A DNA stretch of 31,149 bases from JAVKBW01 sp964352715 (GCA_964352715.1 CAYGSU010000049.1:1-31149); one strand, 5' to 3'. Counted from the first letter of the stretch, positions 7,824 to 16,328 are shown. The notes: generated by a model not told the origin, from the sequence alone. Program-made: numbers and translations.

Positions 7824-9383
7824 CTATTCGGCGGCCTGTCGACCGGAAACCTCGCCGACCAGCGGATTGCCCGTCATTTCATCGGGGATCGGCAAGCCCA
7901 TGAGGGTCAGCACGGTCGGCGCCAGATCGGCCAGCCTTCCGTCCTGGACCTGTGTTTCCGCCGGTATGCCGGCGACTGCAAACGGAACCCGGTTGACCGT
8001 GTGTGCGGTGTGCGGCGCGCCGGTATCCGGGTCTTTCATCACCTCGATGTTGCCGTGATCGGCGGTAACCAGCAGAACGCCATGCATTTCCTCCAGCGCT
8101 TCGAGAACCCGGCCAACGCAGGCATCGACGGTTTCCACGGCTTTCACGGCAGCGTCGAACACACCGGTATGCCCAACCATGTCCGGATTGGCGTAGTTCA
8201 CGACGACAAGGGCGTAGCGGCCCGATCTGATCCGTTGGACCAGTTCATCGGTCAGTTCGTTGGCCGACATTTCAGGCTGCAGGTCGTAGGTCGCCACATT
8301 CGGCGAGGGGATCAGCACCCGGTCTTCGCCGGGCAGCGAATCTTCCCGGCCGCCGTTCAGAAAGAATGTCACATGAGCATATTTTTCCGTCTCGGCGATC
8401 CTGAGCTGGTTCAGACCCTGCCGGGAAACGACGTCGCCGAGCGTGTTCACGATGTCGGCGGGTGGAAACAGCACCTCGCTTTGTTTCGACAGGGCTTCCG
8501 AGTATTCGGTAAGGCTTAGCCTATGGCTAAATTCCGGAAACTGCTTTCTGTCAAACCTGTCGAGTGACGGGTCGATCAGGGCTGCCATGATCTGACGCGT
8601 CCGGTCGGCCCGGAAATTCATCATTACCAGAGCGTCGCCGTTTTTCATGCCGTCATAGCCGACGATTGTCGTCGGCTGGACAAATTCGTCTGTTTCGCCG
8701 GCGTCATAAGCTTGCACAACCGCATCGGCGGGGCTTTTCGCCTGCCGATTGCCCTTGCCTGCCACCATCACGTCATAGGCGCGTTTCGTGCGGTCCCATT
8801 TGTTGTCCCGGTCCATGGCGAAATATCGGCCGCACACGGTTTTGATGACGCCGGGATACTTGGTATTGAATTGTTCGATATACTTATTGGCGCTTGATGG
8901 CGGGCAATCCCGTCCGTCGAGAAAGGCATGAACCGCAATTGGTATGCTTTCCGATTGCAGCAATTGCACAAGAGCTGCGATGTGGTCCTGGTGCGAATGA
9001 ACCCCGCCTGGCGAAAGCAGGCCGGCAATATGGACTGTGCCTCTGCTGGCCTTCAGATCGCTGATTGTTTCGCGTAAAGCGGGTAATTTCTGAAAGGCGC
9101 CGGATGCGATCGCCTGATTGATTTGTGGCAGATCCTGCAACACGACGCGGCCTGCGCCGATATTCATGTGACCGACTTCGGAATTACCCATCTGGCCATC
9201 CGGCAACCCGACAAATCCCTCCGATGCATCCAGTTGCGAGCGTGTGGAGGATGCCAGCAAACGATCCAGAACCGGCGTCTCGGCAGCAGCAATGGCGTTA
9301 TCGTCTCCGCCTGAACGATCGCCCCATCCATCGAGGATACAGAGTACGACCGGGCCCGTGATCTGCGGGAAAGTTTTTTTCAT
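7824..9383 (-). CDS. gpmI: 2,3-bisphosphoglycerate-independent phosphoglycerate mutase
   Basis: This cofactor-independent, manganese-dependent enzyme interconverts 3- and 2-phosphoglycerate in glycolysis and gluconeogenesis. With the ATG at 9383 it is 519 residues, typical for the family. The alkaline-phosphatase-like domain begins VVLCILDGWG. The phosphorylated serine is Ser68 in GQMGNSEVGHMNIGAGR. The inserted transferase domain follows (HSHQDHI, HAFLDGRDCPP, GRYFAMDRDNKWDRT). Metal ligands recur near the C-terminus (NYANPDMVGHTG, VTADHGNIE, HTAHTVNRVPF). A TTG four codons upstream at 9395 is possible but unnecessary. The gene heads the five-gene minus-strand block running to rppH, so its promoter, in the 324-base gap upstream, probably drives the block. 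Confidence 0.96.
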   Translation of the reverse strand: MKKTFPQITGPVVLCILDGWGDRSGGDDNAIAAAETPVLDRLLASSTRSQLDASEGFVGLPDGQMGNSEVGHMNIGAGRVVLQDLPQINQAIASGAFQKLPALRETISDLKASRGTVHIAGLLSPGGVHSHQDHIAALVQLLQSESIPIAVHAFLDGRDCPPSSANKYIEQFNTKYPGVIKTVCGRYFAMDRDNKWDRTKRAYDVMVAGKGNRQAKSPADAVVQAYDAGETDEFVQPTTIVGYDGMKNGDALVMMNFRADRTRQIMAALIDPSLDRFDRKQFPEFSHRLSLTEYSEALSKQSEVLFPPADIVNTLGDVVSRQGLNQLRIAETEKYAHVTFFLNGGREDSLPGEDRVLIPSPNVATYDLQPEMSANELTDELVQRIRSGRYALVVVNYANPDMVGHTGVFDAAVKAVETVDACVGRVLEALEEMHGVLLVTADHGNIEVMKDPDTGAPHTAHTVNRVPFAVAGIPAETQVQDGRLADLAPTVLTLMGLPIPDEMTGNPLVGEVSGRQAAE

Positions 9384-9707
9384 TTCGACGTCCAATTGGT
9401 GAAAGCGTTTAATCTGTGTCGCCTTTTTGCCTTTTCACGACCTAAAAGGCCACAAATACTACGACCAGTATTGATTTCTCAGCATATTTCGTCAGTGTAT
9501 GTAGGTATGACGCTATACTTTACCAGTTATTCAATATTACGTGTGATCCGGTTTTTTTGATCGATTGTTCACACTTTAGAGGTTACGGGGTAGTATTAGG
9601 CGTTATCGGGAGCCCCTTGGGGGAGGGGAGCAGGTTTAACACCCTGTTCTGGAAATGGCGCCTGGAATAGAAAAAGATTAATTTGATCAGGTAAGGGAGG
9701 TCGCAGG
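9384..9707. promoter_or_regulatory. Divergent intergenic region between gpmI and the wHTH gene
   Basis: This 324-base, AT-richer stretch separates two divergent genes and must hold both promoters. A perfect stem GCCTTTT/AAAAGGC (9429-9435 with 9444-9450, 8-base loop) lies 46-67 bases upstream of gpmI. On the other side are CCCCTTGGGG near 9615 and the ribosome site GGGAGGTCGCAGG before the GTG at 9708. I could not identify convincing -35/-10 pairs. No gene is seen here. Confidence 0.45.
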
Positions 9708-10205
9708 GTGGCCAAAACGACAGACGACACAGATTTTTCAGTGCTCGCAGCAGGGGCTCTTGCTATGCGTAGCTATCAAACTGAATTGGGGAAAACCTTG
9801 GAAAAAGCCAATGTCGCTGATGGTGAAGCGACGCAACTTTACGGATACCCCGCCTATTCTATTCTGCTGTTTCTCACCGAATACGACGCCGAAGAAATGA
9901 ATGAGAAAAAGCATCTGAGCCTTCTGCGGAAATTCAATGTGGATACCGCTGGCAATCTGAAAACCTACCCGCTGCTGAGCCAGTCGGCACTTTTCGAAAT
10001 TTTTGGAAATCTTGGCCTGTCCAGGGAATCCATTCGCCGCCTGCTTATTCAATTGTCCGAAGTCGGGCTGGTTGACCGCACCAGCAAAGGTCCTCCGTTC
10101 CCTGACCAACTGGGGATTTCCAAAGACGGTGGACGTCTGATGAAGCGCGTTGCGAAGCGCCAGAAGAAAGAGATGACGAAAACCAAGCCGTTTGGTTATC
10201 TCTGA
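9708..10205 (+). CDS. Winged helix-turn-helix-like protein of unknown role
   Basis: This 165-residue protein begins with GTG behind a strong ribosome site (GGGAGG, 7 bases). No close family is recognised by eye. Residues about 90-135 (SQSALFEIFGNLGLSRESIRRLLIQLSEVGLVDR) read like a MarR- or GntR-type wHTH: a helix, a turn with Leu-Ser-Arg-Glu-Ser, a recognition helix, then a hydrophobic strand and a wing with TSKGPP. The preceding helical region (about 15-75) could be a dimerisation or ligand domain. The C-terminus is strongly basic (KRVAKRQKKEMTKTK), consistent with nucleic acid contact. No membrane segment or signal peptide is present. It stands alone between a long divergent promoter region and a convergent gene. 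DNA-binding regulation is inference only. Confidence 0.6.
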   Translation: MAKTTDDTDFSVLAAGALAMRSYQTELGKTLEKANVADGEATQLYGYPAYSILLFLTEYDAEEMNEKKHLSLLRKFNVDTAGNLKTYPLLSQSALFEIFGNLGLSRESIRRLLIQLSEVGLVDRTSKGPPFPDQLGISKDGGRLMKRVAKRQKKEMTKTKPFGYL

Positions 10206-10208
10206 CCT

Positions 10209-10226
10209 GGAATTCTGCGGAATTTC
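10209..10226. terminator. Short hairpin between convergent genes
   Basis: GGAATTC-TGCG-GAATTTC forms a 7-bp stem (one G-T pair) with a 4-base loop in the 20-base gap between two convergent genes, followed on the plus strand by TATCTTTTC. It could end the wHTH transcript. It is weak on the other strand. Confidence 0.35.
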
Positions 10227-11146
10227 TATCTTTTCAAGGGTGCCAGGGCGGCAATGTGGTCGATTGAAAGGCCGCAACAGCCGCCCAGGACCTGTACCCC
10301 CTGCTCAACCCAGCCAACGGCGTAACGGTGAAGTTCCGCCGGGGGAATGATGTTTTCGAATTTCCAGTAGGGCATCGCGAAATACCCTGAATCCGGATAC
10401 GCGGTTAACGGACCGTCATAGACTTCACGCAGCATCGCCAATGCGTCGCCGGTTACATTCGCCTCGGAATGCATGACGCCGGCTGCCTGCACGTCATAGT
10501 CTTTCAGGATCGCCAGAAGCTCGCTGAACGGTGTGTCGCTATCCTTCATGGCCAGCACGCTGCCCTGGTCGCCTCGTCGGGCGGAAAAACCGGCCCATAC
10601 CGGCAACCCGGTTTTCTTTGCAGCGTCGAAGGTGAACTTCATGCGGTCCGGGTCATACATCATTTCCAGCAGCAGCAGTTCGCAGCCTTCTTCCTTCAGC
10701 AGCATCGCCAACTCTTCGATGGCGGCGGCGATTTCCGCTGCCGGGGGAAGCCGGGAAAGATCGGTCTGCGTCGTATTGGGAACCTGCGGACACATATGGG
10801 AAAGCGAGCCGGCGACCAGAATACCGGCCTGGCCACTATCGGCGCGGGCCTTGTGGGCGGCGGCGACGGCGGCCTTGTTGATTTCGCTGAACTTGTCGTC
10901 GAACCCGGCCGGCCCCAGCATCAGCCGGGACGACGCATAGGTATTGGTGGTAATGATATCGGCCCCGGCTGCGATATAATCGCGATGGATTTCGGTCAGA
11001 ATATCAAGATTGCTTAGCGTGGCCGGGCCGCACCAGGCGTTCTCGTCCATCTGGGCGCCGCGCTTTTCCAGTTCTGTCCCGGTTCCGCCGTCCAGAATGA
11101 CGACACCGCCGGATTTCAGTCGCTGGTCAATGTTTGCATAAGACAT
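10226..11146 (-). CDS. Homocysteine S-methyltransferase family protein
   Basis: This 306-residue TIM-barrel protein belongs to the pterin/betaine/SMM-homocysteine methyltransferase (MetH N-domain, MmuM, BHMT) family, whose members move a methyl group to a zinc-activated thiol. Visible motifs are GGVVILDGGTGTELEKRG, the barrel segment GADIITTNTYASSRLML, and the C-terminal Cys290-Cys291 pair in VLGGCCG. The third zinc ligand, normally Cys in a GxNC motif, is His226 here (AAGVMHSEAN), so either zinc geometry or substrate differs. The methyl donor cannot be deduced. The ATG at 11146 follows GGGGA at 7 bases. An in-frame extension to 11239 would add 31 unrelated residues and overlap the divergent gene. 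The divergent neighbour is a truncated haemoglobin. Confidence 0.85.
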   Translation of the reverse strand: MSYANIDQRLKSGGVVILDGGTGTELEKRGAQMDENAWCGPATLSNLDILTEIHRDYIAAGADIITTNTYASSRLMLGPAGFDDKFSEINKAAVAAAHKARADSGQAGILVAGSLSHMCPQVPNTTQTDLSRLPPAAEIAAAIEELAMLLKEEGCELLLLEMMYDPDRMKFTFDAAKKTGLPVWAGFSARRGDQGSVLAMKDSDTPFSELLAILKDYDVQAAGVMHSEANVTGDALAMLREVYDGPLTAYPDSGYFAMPYWKFENIIPPAELHRYAVGWVEQGVQVLGGCCGLSIDHIAALAPLKR

Positions 11147-11237
11147 CGGCAATCCCCAAATGTGACGGTAGAAGTTATGCAGATACGGGCCGGCAAGAAA
11201 ACGACTTCTGCCATTCTGTCCCGAAAGGTTCAAGCCC

Positions 11238-11696
11238 ATGCCGCCAGACCTTCGTGCAAAACCGGCTCAGGCAAAACGGATACCGGTCCATCCGGCGATA
11301 GACGAGCAGAAGATCAACGACCTTGTCCGGCACTTTTACGGCCGGGTGCGTCAGGATGAGCAGCTCGGGCCGATCTTCGCCAAGGCGATCGGTGACGATT
11401 GGGAGCCTCATCTGCTGAGGATCATCGATTTCTGGTCTTCGGTGATGCTGATGACCGGGCGGTATTCCGGCCAGCCGATGCGCAAGCATGTGGCGCTTTC
11501 GGATGTGCGGCCGGAGCATTTCCGGCGGTGGCTCGCGATGTTCGGTGAAAGCGCCAGAGACCTGTTCGAGCCCGATGTCGCAGAGGCCTTTATCGACCGG
11601 GCGGCGCTTATCGCACGCAGTCTGCAATTGGGCATGTTTGGAACCGACGGCATGCCGTCAGGCAACGGCCACCCTAAAACCTGCTCGCAGAAATAA
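11238..11696 (+). CDS. Group III truncated haemoglobin
   Basis: This 152-residue protein is a 2-on-2 globin of group III. Family features are VRHFYGRVRQDEQLGPIFAKAI early on, then DDWEPHLLRIIDFWSSVMLMTGRYSGQPMRKHVAL with the likely proximal histidine in KHVAL, followed by RPEHFRRWLAMFGES. Group III globins lack the glycine motifs of groups I and II and bind oxygen or nitric oxide at haem. Their physiological role is mostly unresolved, with redox and nitrosative stress proposed. The first 15 residues and the Cys/Lys-containing tail are extensions outside the globin core. The ATG at 11238 follows AAGG at 9 bases. It is divergent from the methyltransferase gene by 91 bases, so a shared control region is possible. 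Confidence 0.9.
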   Translation: MPPDLRAKPAQAKRIPVHPAIDEQKINDLVRHFYGRVRQDEQLGPIFAKAIGDDWEPHLLRIIDFWSSVMLMTGRYSGQPMRKHVALSDVRPEHFRRWLAMFGESARDLFEPDVAEAFIDRAALIARSLQLGMFGTDGMPSGNGHPKTCSQK

Positions 11697-11762
11697 CCTG
11701 CCCGGCCTCGCGAGAATATTCAGGCTGTTGTAAGGCGGGGAAAAGCCCGGCCAGAAAGCAGT

Positions 11763-11783
11763 GGGGCGGTCAAAGACCGCCCC
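11763..11783 (-). terminator. Hairpin downstream of the cold-shock gene
   Basis: GGGGCGGTC-AAA-GACCGCCCC is a perfect 9-bp stem with a 3-base loop, starting 9 bases beyond the cold-shock gene stop. The following minus-strand sequence (ACTGCTTTCT) has only a weak U-tract. It could also stop plus-strand readthrough from the globin gene. Confidence 0.65.
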
Positions 11784-11792
11784 AAAGCAAAA

Positions 11793-12002
11793 TCAGTCGA
11801 CGACGACCAGATTTTCAGCTGCCATCTTACCGTCCCGACCCGAAACCAGATCGAACGTGACCTTCTGGCCATCGTTCAGACCGGACAGGCCGGAGCGCTC
11901 TACTGCGCTGATATGGACGAAAGCATCCTTTGAACCATCTTCTGGTTCAATGAAACCGTAACCCTTTGTGGCGTTGAACCACTTGACTGTACCTTTAGCC
12001 AT
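11793..12002 (-). CDS. Cold-shock domain protein, CspA family
   Basis: This 69-residue protein is a single OB-fold cold-shock domain of standard length. RNP1 is KGYGFIEPE and RNP2 is DAFVHISAVE, with MAKGTVKWFN at the start and GQKVTFDLVSGRDGKMAAENL at the end. Such proteins bind single-stranded RNA and DNA and melt secondary structure. Bacteria usually carry several copies, so expression could be cold-, growth- or stress-dependent. The ATG at 12002 follows AAGGACAA. An unusually long upstream gap (324 bases) precedes it and a strong hairpin follows it. It is monocistronic. Confidence 0.96.
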   Translation of the reverse strand: MAKGTVKWFNATKGYGFIEPEDGSKDAFVHISAVERSGLSGLNDGQKVTFDLVSGRDGKMAAENLVVVD

Positions 12003-12326
12003 GATCTTGTCCTTTCACGACATTACATTTCGAGACACCACCCAATGTGATGCATCTTATAACGTTCACAATGCCGGAAGAATGCTCTGTTTAACCGCGC
12101 AAGCAGGTATTATAGATAGCGCCAACGACTTCGTAACGTGTTGCGAAATTACAAAATACTGAGCCGAATGCAAGCTGTAGTGTAGTTTTCTGCGATAAAT
12201 TTCTCGAGACTGTACCATCCTTGCAACGTAAGAAGGGGTGAATCCGACGCATTTTTGGTCGTTTTTGGCCTGCAATAAATACGTCGGATCGGCAGAAAAC
12301 GTGCACCGGCTCCAGGACTGTCAACC
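12003..12326. promoter_or_regulatory. Cold-shock gene upstream region
   Basis: This 324-base AT-richer gap lies upstream of the cold-shock gene and downstream of the ornithine cyclodeaminase stop. An 8-bp inverted repeat, ATCCGACG (12242-12249) and CGTCGGAT (12282-12289), spans 32 bases that contain a TTTTTGG direct repeat. A long structured leader is common for cspA-type mRNAs. No gene or clear promoter hexamers were identified. Confidence 0.35.
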
Positions 12327-13379
12327 TTATGCGGTTTTCGACCGCATGATCATGCCGAACAGGTCGCGTGGGTCATCGGGGTCTGCCAGAAGATCAAGTT
12401 CTTGAAAATGACCGGTTTTTTCCAGTTGATCGCGAAGATAGCGTAAAGCGGAAAAATCTTCGGTCGCAAACCCGACGGAATCGAACAAGGTGATCTGTCC
12501 GGCGCTGGTGCGGCCGGCTGCGGCGGCGGTGATGACTTTCCACATTTCAGTAACAGGATAGTTATCGTCGAGCTGCTGAATTTCACCCTCGATGCGTGTC
12601 TGCGGCGGATATTCGACAAAAATATCCGATCGCAGCAGGATATCCTTGTGAAGCTCGGTTTTGCCGGGACAGTCACCGCCGACCGCGTTGATATGCTGTC
12701 CCGCACCGACCATGTTGTCGGTCAGAATGGTTGCGTTCTGTTTGTCGGCGGTTGCCGTGGTGATGATATGCGCTCCTTCGACCGCATCCTGGGCGGTATC
12801 GCAGGCGGTAATGCTGAAACCCCAATCGGCCAGATTACGCGCACAGCGCGCTGTCGCCGATGAGTCGATATCGAAAAGGCGCAGTTCGGATACGCCAAGC
12901 AGGGCCTTGAACGCCAGGGCCTGAAATTCGGATTGTGCTCCGTTGCCGATCAGCGCCATGCAGGTCGCATTGCCGGGCGCCAGATATTTGCCCACCAGCG
13001 CGGATGTCGCCGCCGTGCGCAAGGCGGTCAGAATTGTCATTTCGGTCAACAGAACAGGGTAGCCGCTGTCGACCTTCGCGAGCACCCCGAAAGCCGTAAC
13101 GGTCTGCAGGCCGTCTCTGGTGTTCTTGGGGTGACCGTTGACGTATTTGAAGCCGTATTCCTCACCATCGCTGGTCGGCATCAGCTCGATAACGCCTTCC
13201 AGGGAATGCGACGCCACGCGCGGCGTCTTGTCAAAAAGCTCCCAGCGTTTGAAGTCTTCCTCAATATAGTCCGCGAGGCCGAGCAGAAACGGTTCGACGC
13301 CGACGGACAGGACAATCTTCATCATGTTGTCGACACTGACGAAGGGAACGATATTGATGTTATCCGTGCGGACAGCCAT
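12327..13379 (-). CDS. ocd: Ornithine cyclodeaminase
   Basis: This 350-residue NAD-dependent enzyme converts L-ornithine to L-proline and ammonia. The sequence closely follows the rhizobial Ocd pattern: INIVPFVSVDNMMK, YIEEDFKRWELFDKTPR, VIELMPTSDGEEYGFKYVNGHPKN, the Rossmann motif ALIGNGAQSEFQALAF, VGGDCPGKTELH and ITLFDSVGFATEDFSALRY. The ornithine-site Asp lies in the GGDCPGKTE region. I placed the start at ATG 13379, which gives the family-typical N-terminus. ATG 13400 is an alternative and neither has a strong ribosome site. Two palindromes lie 140-180 bases upstream. The gene is alone; no arginase or opine genes adjoin it, though an agmatinase-family gene is 10 kb away. Confidence 0.93.
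   Translation of the reverse strand: MAVRTDNINIVPFVSVDNMMKIVLSVGVEPFLLGLADYIEEDFKRWELFDKTPRVASHSLEGVIELMPTSDGEEYGFKYVNGHPKNTRDGLQTVTAFGVLAKVDSGYPVLLTEMTILTALRTAATSALVGKYLAPGNATCMALIGNGAQSEFQALAFKALLGVSELRLFDIDSSATARCARNLADWGFSITACDTAQDAVEGAHIITTATADKQNATILTDNMVGAGQHINAVGGDCPGKTELHKDILLRSDIFVEYPPQTRIEGEIQQLDDNYPVTEMWKVITAAAAGRTSAGQITLFDSVGFATEDFSALRYLRDQLEKTGHFQELDLLADPDDPRDLFGMIMRSKTA
12329..12347 (-). terminator. Hairpin overlapping the ocd stop
   Basis: ATGCGGT-TTTCG-ACCGCAT is a perfect 7-bp stem with a 5-base loop covering the last codons and stop of ocd. No U-tract follows on the minus strand, so it may stabilise the mRNA 3' end instead of terminating transcription. Confidence 0.35.
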
Positions 13380-13518
13380 GACGGTTCTCGATTGTTTCAT
13401 TTTACGGTGTGGGCAGACGCAGGTTGAACACCGAAACCCGGCAAGGATCAACCGCATTGTTCCGACAGTACCAGGACACCGAAGCGCGCGCTGTACAGAC
13501 CCGCACCGCCGGTATCGT

Positions 13519-13530
13519 TACCGTACGGTA
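13519..13530. promoter_or_regulatory. 12-bp perfect palindrome upstream of ocd
   Basis: TACCGTACGGTA is fully self-complementary and lies 140 bases upstream of the ocd start, close to a second larger inverted repeat. It is a candidate operator for a dimeric regulator. No regulator gene is adjacent. Confidence 0.35.
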
Positions 13531-13544
13531 TTGCCGGAAAACGG

Positions 13545-13561
13545 CAAGGCAAATTGCCTTG
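13545..13561. promoter_or_regulatory. 17-base symmetric inverted repeat upstream of ocd
   Basis: CAAGGCAA-A-TTGCCTTG has perfect 8-bp arms around one base. The single-base centre argues against an RNA hairpin of that length and for a protein-binding site, for example of the LysR or Lrp type often used for ornithine and proline genes. It lies between ocd and the convergently oriented end of the ABC operon at 13615. Confidence 0.4.
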
Positions 13562-13614
13562 ATTGGAATATGGTTATTGCGGGATGAGACCGGGTCAACC
13601 GATAGAGAGAACAG

Positions 13615-15600
13615 TTACGTCAGCGCTTTTTCACGGGCGCTGTGACGACGGCGGGCGCGGAAATATCCCAGCGCAATGGCGAAGACGCAGACCAAAACAG
13701 GCATCAGGCCGATATTGATGAGCTGTATCCGGTCCTGCAATGCTTCGATATCCCGGCGCAGGGAAAGATTGACTTCCCGCAGCTTGCGCCGCGTATCGAT
13801 AAGCTCGCGGGTGAACTGTTCGATCTCGGCATCGGTCTCTGCCGTATCCAGCGCGGCGCCGTCTGCGCCGGCTCCGGATTGCAGGTTGGACAGCTTTTCC
13901 TCGGTTTCCGTCATCTTCTTCTGCAACGCGCGTTCTTCCGCACGATAGTCCGTTTCAGCCTGTTTGCGCAGTGCATCGACAGCGACGAAGGGTCGGTTGC
14001 CGGTGCCGCGAGACCGCAGGGACAGAAGGTCGGTAGAGCCGTGCAGATTGTCGAGCGCGTTTACGAGGAAGGCGCCGTTATCTGCTTGCGGTACAGCCAC
14101 CCGCTGTCCGAAAAAGTTCTGAACCCGTACCCAGAACCTGTCTTCAAGCATGTCGGCATCCGCAACAAGTACGACATTCATCGGCGCTTCGGACGCAGAA
14201 AGGTGCGGCAGGAAGGCGGGACGTTCCACGGGTTCCGGTTCAGGCTCAGCCTGGGCGGTATCTTCCGTATCGGCCTGATCCGAACCGGTGTCCGGTTCTT
14301 CGACGGCTTCGGGTTCGGGCGGTGGCGGCGGGCCGTCAGGAAAGGCGGTTGAGACGCTGCCCGACAACCGGGCCGCCAGCATGTAGGTCTCGCCGGTCGG
14401 GGCGTAGTCTTCAAGCAGACCCGTCGGATCGGGGGTCGCCAGCCGCTGGATCGGAATCAGAGTCGCATCGGTGGTGCTTTCGATCATCGGCTGCACCGAC
14501 AGCTGGCTGTCGTCGCTGACAACAATCGTTCCGGCGCTCGGGATCAACAGGTTGTTGATGGATGACAGAATGGCGTCATCCTTGTTGAGCTGGCTCGCGG
14601 TCGGCTTTACCCACACCACGTAGGGAACCGGCACGAAGTTTGATCCGTCGCCGGCATTCACCATCTGGGCGGAGCCCCTGTCACCGACAACGGTTTCTTC
14701 TGTTACGTGAACGCCCCAGGTATCGAAGAACGGCTGGAAGCTGGATTCAACGGGCGCGCCGCCTGGTCCACGCGCCGGTGTATTGGCGGCCGTTTCGTTC
14801 CACGGGTCGTAGAAAATTGCTGCCCGGCCGCCGCGCAACAGGTGCTGGTCAATGGCATAGGCGAAATCAGGGGCGATATCATTCGGATGGATGATCAGCA
14901 GAATGTCAGGCGTATCTTCAAGCAGGGTCTTGGCGTCGTATACATACCGGACATCGAAGAAGTCCTGCATCTGGGTCACGATGGTCCAGGGGTCGCTGGA
15001 ACCGCCGCGCATTTGCGCCATCGGATCGCCGAATACCGGCTTGTTCGAGATCACGCCGACAACCGGCAATTCCGGGTTGGCGACCCGGTAGATCAGCTTG
15101 GTGATATCGTATTCAAGGAAGTTTCCGCGTTCGGTCTGAAAGAACGGAATGGCGCTTCCTTCTTCCCGTTCACTGGACGCGAAACCGACCAGCCCGAAAT
15201 AGACTTCATCGCCGGTCTGATCCAGCGGAACGCCCTGCATGCCGGCTTCGACCGCCTGGTCCTCGGTTTCCGAAAACGGTTCCGGGTCGAACGTGTCGAT
15301 AATCAGCTTGTCGCCGGCGACCGCCTTGTACTCTTCAAGAAGATCGCGCACACGCGATGCGAACACGGCGTATCCCGGAATTTCCTTGCCCAGCGATGTC
15401 GAGTAGTAAAATTCCAGATGAACCGGCTTATCGAGCGATTTCAGGATCGACCTTGTGCCGTCGGACAAGGTGAAAAGCTTTTCTTCCGTCAGGTCCAGCC
15501 GCGCATTGCCAACATAGTGGATGCCGGTATTCACGCCGATGAAAACCAGCACAGCGAGGACGAAGACGCCGATCCAGCCGATGTTTTTTCTGCCGGTCAT
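13615..15600 (-). CDS. GldG-like auxiliary protein of an ABC exporter
   Basis: This 661-residue protein has an N-terminal transmembrane helix (WIGVFVLAVLVFIGVNTGIHY), a large periplasmic domain of the ABC_transp_aux (GldG/DUF4350-like) type, a coiled coil at about 560-620 (EERALQKKMTETEEKLSNL) and a C-terminal transmembrane helix (LINIGLMPVLVCVFAIALGYF). Recognisable family pieces are LTEEKLFTLSDGTRSILKSLDKPVHLEFYYS and RGGRAAIFYDPW. A low-complexity Pro/Glu/Asp linker lies at about 425-465. Proteins of this family pair with a Gld-type ATPase and permease; the cargo is unknown. ATG 15600 begins one base after the permease stop, so the two are cotranscribed. An upstream in-frame ATG at 15630 would overlap the permease by 29 bases. 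Confidence 0.88.
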   Translation of the reverse strand: MTGRKNIGWIGVFVLAVLVFIGVNTGIHYVGNARLDLTEEKLFTLSDGTRSILKSLDKPVHLEFYYSTSLGKEIPGYAVFASRVRDLLEEYKAVAGDKLIIDTFDPEPFSETEDQAVEAGMQGVPLDQTGDEVYFGLVGFASSEREEGSAIPFFQTERGNFLEYDITKLIYRVANPELPVVGVISNKPVFGDPMAQMRGGSSDPWTIVTQMQDFFDVRYVYDAKTLLEDTPDILLIIHPNDIAPDFAYAIDQHLLRGGRAAIFYDPWNETAANTPARGPGGAPVESSFQPFFDTWGVHVTEETVVGDRGSAQMVNAGDGSNFVPVPYVVWVKPTASQLNKDDAILSSINNLLIPSAGTIVVSDDSQLSVQPMIESTTDATLIPIQRLATPDPTGLLEDYAPTGETYMLAARLSGSVSTAFPDGPPPPPEPEAVEEPDTGSDQADTEDTAQAEPEPEPVERPAFLPHLSASEAPMNVVLVADADMLEDRFWVRVQNFFGQRVAVPQADNGAFLVNALDNLHGSTDLLSLRSRGTGNRPFVAVDALRKQAETDYRAEERALQKKMTETEEKLSNLQSGAGADGAALDTAETDAEIEQFTRELIDTRRKLREVNLSLRRDIEALQDRIQLINIGLMPVLVCVFAIALGYFRARRRHSAREKALT

Positions 15601-15601
15601 C

Positions 15602-16328
15602 CTACGCGTCCTTGAAACGGTTGACGGCAAGCACGTTGCCGATCAGGAACACGCCGATCAGCGACAGGAAGAACACGGCATCCCGCAGATCAACGACGCC
15701 TTTGGTGATCGCCTCGAAATGGCTCAGGAAGCTCATCGACCGAACGAAATCGAGAACGGCGTCACCTGCCCAGCCTGAAAAGAAATTCAGTACAAGCGGC
15801 GTGCCGGCAGCGGTCAATGCGAAGCATAAGGCAACGCCGATCACGAAGGCGATCACCTGGCTGCGCGTCAATGCCGAAACGAACGCACCGACGGCCAGAT
15901 ACCCGCCCGCCATGAAGACCGCGCCGATATAGCCGGCCAGAACCGCGCCATTGTCCGGGTTGCCTAGAACGTTGATTGTGATCCACAGCGGGAAGGTCAA
16001 TGCCAGGGCGACGATCGTGAACGCCCAGGCCGCCAGAAACTTCCCGATCACGATTTGCGTCGTGGTCATGGGAAGGGTCATCAGCAGCTCAACCGTACCG
16101 CTGTCGATTTCTTCCGCCCATAGGCGCATGGCGATGGCGGGTACGAGAATCACGAACAACCACGGCAGGAACTGAAACAGCGAGTTCAGGTCGGCCTGAC
16201 CGCGGTCGAAGAATGCCCCAAGAAAAAACGTGAACGCACCGGCCATCAGCAGAAAGATCACAATGAATACATAGGCGACCGGCGTGGAAAAATAGGCGCT
16301 CATTTCACGCCGGAAGACTGCTGCGATA

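Noticed and set aside
14707..15615. Plus-strand open frame of about 302 codons opposite the GldG-like gene
   Set aside because: Antisense shadow with no ribosome site or recognisable motif.
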